Positions 59,574 through 64,000 of a stretch of 64,000 nucleotides of DNA are shown piece after piece. The stretch is from positions 124,001 through 188,000 of the forward strand of contig NZ_BOPG01000003.1 in the NCBI RefSeq assembly GCF_016863635.1, in the 5' to 3' direction. Numbering within the stretch: the stretch's first letter is position 1; the number at the start of each line of letters is the position of its first letter. This DNA comes from Virgisporangium aurantiacum (GTDB taxonomy: Bacteria; Actinomycetota; Actinomycetes; Mycobacteriales; Micromonosporaceae). The notes beneath the pieces are model-generated. The model had not been told where the DNA came from, made no database searches, and worked only from the letters and a program-made list of their open reading frames with translations. The translations under genes were made by a program, and so were the position numbers.

Positions 59574-62500
59574 GTGAGACGCGGCCTGGGGTATCGCGAT
59601 GCTGTTCGATTGCTGGGCGGAGATCCGCCGTTACTCAGCGCACTCGATCGGGCCAGCGGGGCGGCGTTGTCGATGGCCACGGGCGGGCTCAGCGACACCG
59701 TCCTCGGCGTCTTCAACGCGCAGGGCCGCATCCTCAGGTTGGGCCGGGGCCTCGCCGCCGGACTTCGCGACCGGCTCACCGGCGCCGGCCGGGTGGCCCG
59801 GAGCCAGCGGCTGGAGGCCGCGCACGCGGTGATCGTGGTCGCCGCCTACTTCGAGGCGCTCGGCGAGGTCGACCTGCCGTTCCGGGTCGACGACCTGAAC
59901 CTGACGGCGGCCGACCAGTTGCGCCTGTCCGGCGACGACGGCGCCGCCCGCGACCTGCTCGAGACGCTGCTCGACGCGGCGCTGCCCTGCCCGGCGCCGC
60001 ACATGTCCAGCGAGCGGCTCGCCGACCAGTTGCGGCAGTGGTACCTCGAGCTGTCGGTCCGGGTCGTGACGTTCGTGGAAGGGCTGGCGGTCTGGGACGG
60101 CCTGACCGAGGCCGACCGGCGCCGGGCCAGCCGCGCCCTGCGTGAGGAGGTCCCGCCGCAGGCCCTGGTCCGGTACCAGGAGCTGTTCGCGCAGCTCTCC
60201 CAGGAGATTCCCGAGTTCGCGTTGTGGACCGGTCAGCTGGACCACCAGGCGACCCGGGAACAGGTCCGGTACGCGCTGTCGGAGGTGCGGTCGCTGCTGC
60301 GCTCGATGTCGTCGGCCACGGCGCCGTCGGCGGCGGCCCGGGCCCTGTCGAGCACCTACCGCGCGATGCTCGACCGGCCGATCCTCAGCGACGGCGACGC
60401 GCCCGGCGTCGTCCTGCCGACCCTGGGAGCCGGGTACGTCGATCCGGACTTCCGGGTCCGGTCCGTCCGCTCCGGTGCCCGTCCCGCCGACGAGGAGTGG
60501 TGGGTGCAGGCCCGGGTCCGCAGCGACCTGTCGGTGTACCTGGCCGGCGCGATGACGGCACCGGCCTCCTGGGCCGCGCCGATCGTGGTGCTCGGCCAGC
60601 CGGGTGCCGGGAAGTCGGTGCTGACGAAGATGCTCGCGGCGCAGTTGCCCGACACCGACTTCCTCGTCGTCCGGGTGATCCTGCGTGAGGTCCCCGCCGA
60701 CGCCGACCTGCAGGACCAGCTCGAGGCCGCGGTCCGCGCGGCGACCGGCGAACGGACCAGCTGGCCCGACCTCGCCCGGGCCGCCGCGGGAGCCCAACTC
60801 GTCGTGCTGCTCGACGGCTTCGACGAGCTGCTCCAGGCCACCGGCGTCAGCCACAGCGACTACCTCGTCCGGATCGCCGCCTTCCAGCAGCGGGAGGCGG
60901 ACCTCGGCCGGCCCGTCGCCGTCGTCGTCACCAGCCGGATCGCGGTGGCCGACCGCACCCGCTATCCCAGCGGCTCCGTCGCGTTGCGACTGGAGCCGTT
61001 CCGCGCCGACCAGGTGGCCGAGTGGGTCCAACGGTGGAACCGGCACAACGAGAGCCAGTTGCGCGACCGCGGCCTGGAACCGTTCCCGGCCGACATCGCG
61101 CAGCGGTACCCGGGCCTGGCCTCCCAGCCGTTGCTGCTGCTGATGCTCGCGCTCTACGACGCCGAGGCGAACGGTCTGCACCGCGGATCCGCCGTCGGGG
61201 CCGTGCCGCTGGACGAGTCGGCCCTCTACGAGCGGCTCCTCACCGCCTTCGCCGCCCGGGAGGTCGCCAAGACGGTCCCGGAGCCGACCGGCCCGCTGGT
61301 GGAGGCCGAGCTTCAGCACCTTTCGCTGGTCGCGTACGCGATGGTCAACCGGCGCCGGCAGTGGGTGACGGAAGCGGAACTCGACGCCGACCTGCGCGCC
61401 CTGCTCGGAGAGAGCCGGTCGACCGGCCGCACCGACTTCCGCACGCCGATCACCCGGGCCGGCCGCGCGCTCGGCAGGTTCTTCTTCATCCAGCGCGCCC
61501 AGGCCGTCCGCGACGGCATTCCGTTGCAGACGTTCGAGTTCCTGCACGCCACGTTCACCGAGTACCTGGTCGCCCGGCTGGCGGTCCGCCTCGCCGCCGG
61601 ACTCTCCCGGCAGGGATCGGCGCTGGTCGTCGGCCCGACCCACGTCGACGACGACCAGATGTTCGCGCTGCTGTCGTTCGCACCGCTGTCGTCGCGCCAG
61701 CAACTCCGGTTCGTGCGCGGCTGCGCCGCCCGCATGATCGACGCCGACGAACGGCAGCGGTTGGCCGGCGTGCTGCTCGACCTGTTCGGTGCGAGCCAGT
61801 TCCGGGCGGAGCACCGGCTCGCCGCCTACGAGCCGGTCGCCCGGCCGGTGTTCGTGCGGCACGGGATGTACAGCCTGAACCTGCTGCTGCTCCTGCTCGC
61901 CCTGCGCCCGGTCGTCCACGCCGGCGACCTGTTCCGCACGGACGCCGATCCCGGCGACGCCTGGGCCCGCACCGTGCTGCTGTGGCGGTCGGCCATCGAG
62001 GAACAGGACTGGTCGGACCTCGCGCAGGCGTTGGTGTTCGGCTACGCCTGGAACGGAGCGCGCCGCGATCTGGAGCTGCGGCTGGCATCCGAGCCGCCCG
62101 AACCGGCTCCGCCGGTCGACCTGCACTGGCACTACGGTGTTCCGCCGGGCGATCCGCGCCGCGGCAACAGTCTGTGGAGCCGCGAGTTCGTGCCGGCGAT
62201 CGCGGCCATTCAGTCCGCGTCGAACGGATCGGCGGCCGCGGCCGCGAAACATGCGATCGAACCGATGATCGACCGCTTCGCCCCCGCGCTGATGCTGTTC
62301 TCCAGCCACGGCGACCGGGCCACCTCGGTCGCCCACGACCTGCTCGACGTGTGGCTCGCCGGCGCCCTCGACGCCGGGGACCTCGACGCCCGGTACGCCC
62401 GGCTGGCCACCCACCTGAGCGCGGCGAGCGGTGACGCGATCCGCCCGGTTCTCCTCGTCGCGCTCAGCCAGCTCCGGCACGACATCGACCGGCTGACCGG

Positions 62501-62858
62501 GTCGGCCGAACTCGTCCTGGACCGGGTGCTGAACAGCCGCGCCAGCCGGGACCCGGAGATCGCGACCGCGTTGGCCGAGTGCGTCCTCGTGGGGCTGAGC
62601 GCGGGTCGCCACGGGAGGTTCGACCCCGTGGCCCGTGAAGTGATCCGGAACGCGTTCCTGAACTGCGCCCCCAGTGACCGCCTGCGCGTGTGGACGAGGC
62701 TGCACGAGTCCGGGCGTCCCCCCGAACTGATCCTGCAGAACCCGTTGGCGGCCCTGGTCAGGATTCTCCACGACGGCCGGGTCCCGAGCGAGGACGCTCA
62801 ACGCGCGCGGGACCTCGCCGCGACCCGCTACCCGGGAGAACCGCTACCGCAGCACTGA
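59574..62858 (+). CDS. Standalone NACHT-domain STAND ATPase
   Basis: A 1094-residue protein. Residues about 1-315 are an all-helical N-terminal region of the kind seen in actinobacterial NACHT proteins. The NACHT domain has Walker A VLGQPGAGKSVLTKML (about 339-354), Walker B LVVLLDGFDELLQ (about 409-421), the sensor VVVTSRIAVADR and a winged-helix-like part ending in FEFLHATFTEYLVARLAVRL. The C-terminal 400 residues are helical, probably repeats, with no named effector such as a nuclease. Bacterial NACHT proteins include antiphage defence genes. Here no partner gene is adjacent, so a defence role is possible and unproven. The GTG start has a GGAG site 6 nt upstream. Confidence 0.88.
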   Translation: MRRGLGYRDAVRLLGGDPPLLSALDRASGAALSMATGGLSDTVLGVFNAQGRILRLGRGLAAGLRDRLTGAGRVARSQRLEAAHAVIVVAAYFEALGEVDLPFRVDDLNLTAADQLRLSGDDGAARDLLETLLDAALPCPAPHMSSERLADQLRQWYLELSVRVVTFVEGLAVWDGLTEADRRRASRALREEVPPQALVRYQELFAQLSQEIPEFALWTGQLDHQATREQVRYALSEVRSLLRSMSSATAPSAAARALSSTYRAMLDRPILSDGDAPGVVLPTLGAGYVDPDFRVRSVRSGARPADEEWWVQARVRSDLSVYLAGAMTAPASWAAPIVVLGQPGAGKSVLTKMLAAQLPDTDFLVVRVILREVPADADLQDQLEAAVRAATGERTSWPDLARAAAGAQLVVLLDGFDELLQATGVSHSDYLVRIAAFQQREADLGRPVAVVVTSRIAVADRTRYPSGSVALRLEPFRADQVAEWVQRWNRHNESQLRDRGLEPFPADIAQRYPGLASQPLLLLMLALYDAEANGLHRGSAVGAVPLDESALYERLLTAFAAREVAKTVPEPTGPLVEAELQHLSLVAYAMVNRRRQWVTEAELDADLRALLGESRSTGRTDFRTPITRAGRALGRFFFIQRAQAVRDGIPLQTFEFLHATFTEYLVARLAVRLAAGLSRQGSALVVGPTHVDDDQMFALLSFAPLSSRQQLRFVRGCAARMIDADERQRLAGVLLDLFGASQFRAEHRLAAYEPVARPVFVRHGMYSLNLLLLLLALRPVVHAGDLFRTDADPGDAWARTVLLWRSAIEEQDWSDLAQALVFGYAWNGARRDLELRLASEPPEPAPPVDLHWHYGVPPGDPRRGNSLWSREFVPAIAAIQSASNGSAAAAAKHAIEPMIDRFAPALMLFSSHGDRATSVAHDLLDVWLAGALDAGDLDARYARLATHLSAASGDAIRPVLLVALSQLRHDIDRLTGSAELVLDRVLNSRASRDPEIATALAECVLVGLSAGRHGRFDPVAREVIRNAFLNCAPSDRLRVWTRLHESGRPPELILQNPLAALVRILHDGRVPSEDAQRARDLAATRYPGEPLPQH

Positions 62859-64000
62859 CAGCGGTCGCGACCCCGGCACCACCGGCGCCGGCAGAGAGCC
62901 GGCACCACCGAGATAGCTGTGGATCGCCGCCGCCGCGGCGCGGCCCTCGGCGATCGCCCACACGATCAACGATGCGCCGCGGTGCATGTCGCCGGCCACG
63001 AAGACGCCCGGCACCGAGGTCTGCCAGTCGGGACCGCAGTCGACCGTGCCGCGGGTGGCCAGGCCCACCTGGCCGAGCAGCTTGTGGGCGTCGGTGCCCT
63101 CGAAGCCGATCGCCAGCAGCACCAGGTCGGCCGGCAGGTCGCGCTCCGTCCCCTGGCGGGGCGTCACCACCCGGCGGCCGTCGTGCTTTTCGACCTGGAC
63201 CTCGGCGACGCGGATCGCGCCCACGACGGACGGATCGGACCCGGACGGCACGAACCTCTGCACCGCCACCGCGAACAGCCGATCCCCGCCCTCCTCGTGG
63301 GCCGGGTACTTGAGCAGGACCTTCGGCCAGGTCGGCCACGGGTCGCGCTCCTCGTCGCGCTTGCCCGGCGGTTCGGGGTAGATGTCGAGCTGGGTGACGC
63401 TCGCCGCGCCCTGGCGGTGTGCGACGCCGAGGCAGTCGGCCGCCGTGTCGCCGCCACCGATGATCACGACGTGCTTGCCGCGCGCGTCGATCGGCGCCTC
63501 GGAGTCGAGGCCGGCCACCACCCGGTTCGAGCCCACCAGGTGCTCCATCGCCAGGTGCACGCCGCGCAGCCGGCGGCCCGGCGTCTCCGGTGTGTCGCGG
63601 CCCTTCAGGGCACCGCAGGCCAGCAGCACCGCGTCGTGACGCGAGCGCAGCTCCGCCATCGTCATGTCGACGCCGATGTTGCACCCGGTGACGAACGCGA
63701 CGCCCTCGGCCTCCAGCTGGAGGAGACGGGCCTCGATGACCCGCTTCTCCAGCTTGAAGTCCGGGATGCCGTAGCGCAGCAGCCCGCCGACGGCGTCGTC
63801 GCGCTCGTACACGGTGACGTCGTGACCGGCCCGCGCGAGTTGCTGCGCGGCGGCCAGCCCCGCCGGGCCCGACCCGATGACGGCCACCGACCGGCCCGAC
63901 CGCTCCGGCGCCGGCCGCGGGCGCACCATCCCGCCGTCGAACGCGTGGTTGGCGATCTCCACCTCGACCAGCTTGATCGCGACGGCGCCGCCCGAGTTGG
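62844..64000 (-). CDS. gltD: Glutamate synthase small subunit, 5'-truncated
   Basis: The C-terminal 385 residues of the NADPH-dependent glutamate synthase beta chain; the start lies beyond the right edge, the frame being open to the last codon (NSGGAVAIKLVEVEIANHAF at the window end, a conserved GltD stretch). It has the FAD motif VIGSGPAGLAAAQQLARAGH, the DDAVGGLLRYGIPDFKLEK signature, VVIIGGGDTAADCLG for NADPH, and GVFVAGDMHRGASLIVWAIAEGR. It supplies electrons to GltB, probably encoded upstream off-window. Its stop overlaps the NACHT gene by 15 bp. Confidence 0.96.
   Translation of the reverse strand, partial: NSGGAVAIKLVEVEIANHAFDGGMVRPRPAPERSGRSVAVIGSGPAGLAAAQQLARAGHDVTVYERDDAVGGLLRYGIPDFKLEKRVIEARLLQLEAEGVAFVTGCNIGVDMTMAELRSRHDAVLLACGALKGRDTPETPGRRLRGVHLAMEHLVGSNRVVAGLDSEAPIDARGKHVVIIGGGDTAADCLGVAHRQGAASVTQLDIYPEPPGKRDEERDPWPTWPKVLLKYPAHEEGGDRLFAVAVQRFVPSGSDPSVVGAIRVAEVQVEKHDGRRVVTPRQGTERDLPADLVLLAIGFEGTDAHKLLGQVGLATRGTVDCGPDWQTSVPGVFVAGDMHRGASLIVWAIAEGRAAAAAIHSYLGGAGSLPAPVVPGSRPLSVLR

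Noticed and set aside
59631..62801. 1056-residue frame antisense to the NACHT gene
   Set aside because: Low-complexity Val/Asp/Gln/Arg-rich shadow; the plus strand has Walker motifs and a ribosome site.
1..64000. CRISPR arrays, tRNA or rRNA genes, insertion sequences, prophage
   Set aside because: No regular spaced repeats, cloverleaf candidates, transposase or phage structural genes are visible; the holin-family gene is a cellular DUF1469 protein.

Overview
The window is very GC-rich, chromosomal-looking DNA from an aerobic, saprophytic actinomycete. Supporting signs are GTG starts, many leaderless starts with a TANNNT -10 box, Roadblock/LC7 proteins, an actinomycete-type cellulase operator, and DUF3817/DUF3618/DUF4235 proteins. 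The gene mix would fit Micromonosporales, Cryptosporangiales or a relative, but no rRNA or lineage marker is present, so the order-level placement is a guess. I see no tRNA, rRNA, CRISPR array, prophage, transposase or plasmid gene.

Layout. 1-3.3 kb: the 3' end of a GH6 cellobiohydrolase and a GH5-FN3-CBM2 endoglucanase behind a perfect CelR/CebR-type operator. 3.3-8.5 kb: two tandem paralogous membrane proteins, a PPK2 kinase, a DUF3817 protein and a run of four Roadblock-like genes. 8.9-15.5 kb: an LLM flavin oxidoreductase and the phosphate regulon (pstS-pstC-pstA-pstB plus a receiver-less winged-helix gene, with divergent phoU and a PHO box). 15.5-21.9 kb: SDR, thioesterase, GNAT, a MerR/sliding-clamp fusion, a GGDEF-EAL protein, a beta-carbonic anhydrase and an Mrr-like nuclease. 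22-31 kb: YCII protein, a TerD/nuclease-like fusion, PAP2 phosphatase, an SH3b-glucosaminidase and hrpA. 31-40 kb: diguanylate cyclase, queA-VOC-SDR, a two-component pair, an XRE/NB-ARC regulator and a large membrane protein. 40-47 kb: DUF72, multicopper oxidase, DUF6886, FKBP, a HEAT-repeat protein and a holin/DUF3618/DUF4235 envelope-stress operon. 47-51 kb: xylA-xylB with a ROK repressor. 51-54 kb: Rrf2, thioesterase II and pyruvate kinase. 54-58.5 kb: the secDF-khtT-khtU operon. 58.5-64 kb: a polysaccharide deacetylase, a NACHT ATPase and the 5'-truncated gltD (its start lies beyond the window).

The most notable system is at 54,057-58,521. A 140-residue ORF with an N-terminal export signal ends in W-E-R-A-P-P-R-A immediately upstream of a fused secDF gene. 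RAPP is the motif reported for the ApdA/ApdP translation-arrest peptides found upstream of sec genes. The last codons of the ORF are complementary to the secDF leader in two blocks, 10 bp and 7 bp, and the second block includes the secDF Shine-Dalgarno. This is the architecture expected of a VemP/MifM/Apd-type secretion monitor: ribosome stalling at RAPP would open the stem and expose the secDF start. KhtT/KhtU (K+/H+ antiport) lie in the same operon, so the switch may couple secretion load to proton and ion homeostasis.

Other signals worth following are the MerR/beta-clamp fusion with its own MerR-type promoter, the four-gene Roadblock run without the kinase, DUF742 or GTPase partners of conservons, a dispersed inverted repeat placed twice between convergent genes, a TerD/PD-(D/E)xK fusion, a standalone NACHT protein, and a recurring GTCC-N5-GGAC word inside coding sequence.
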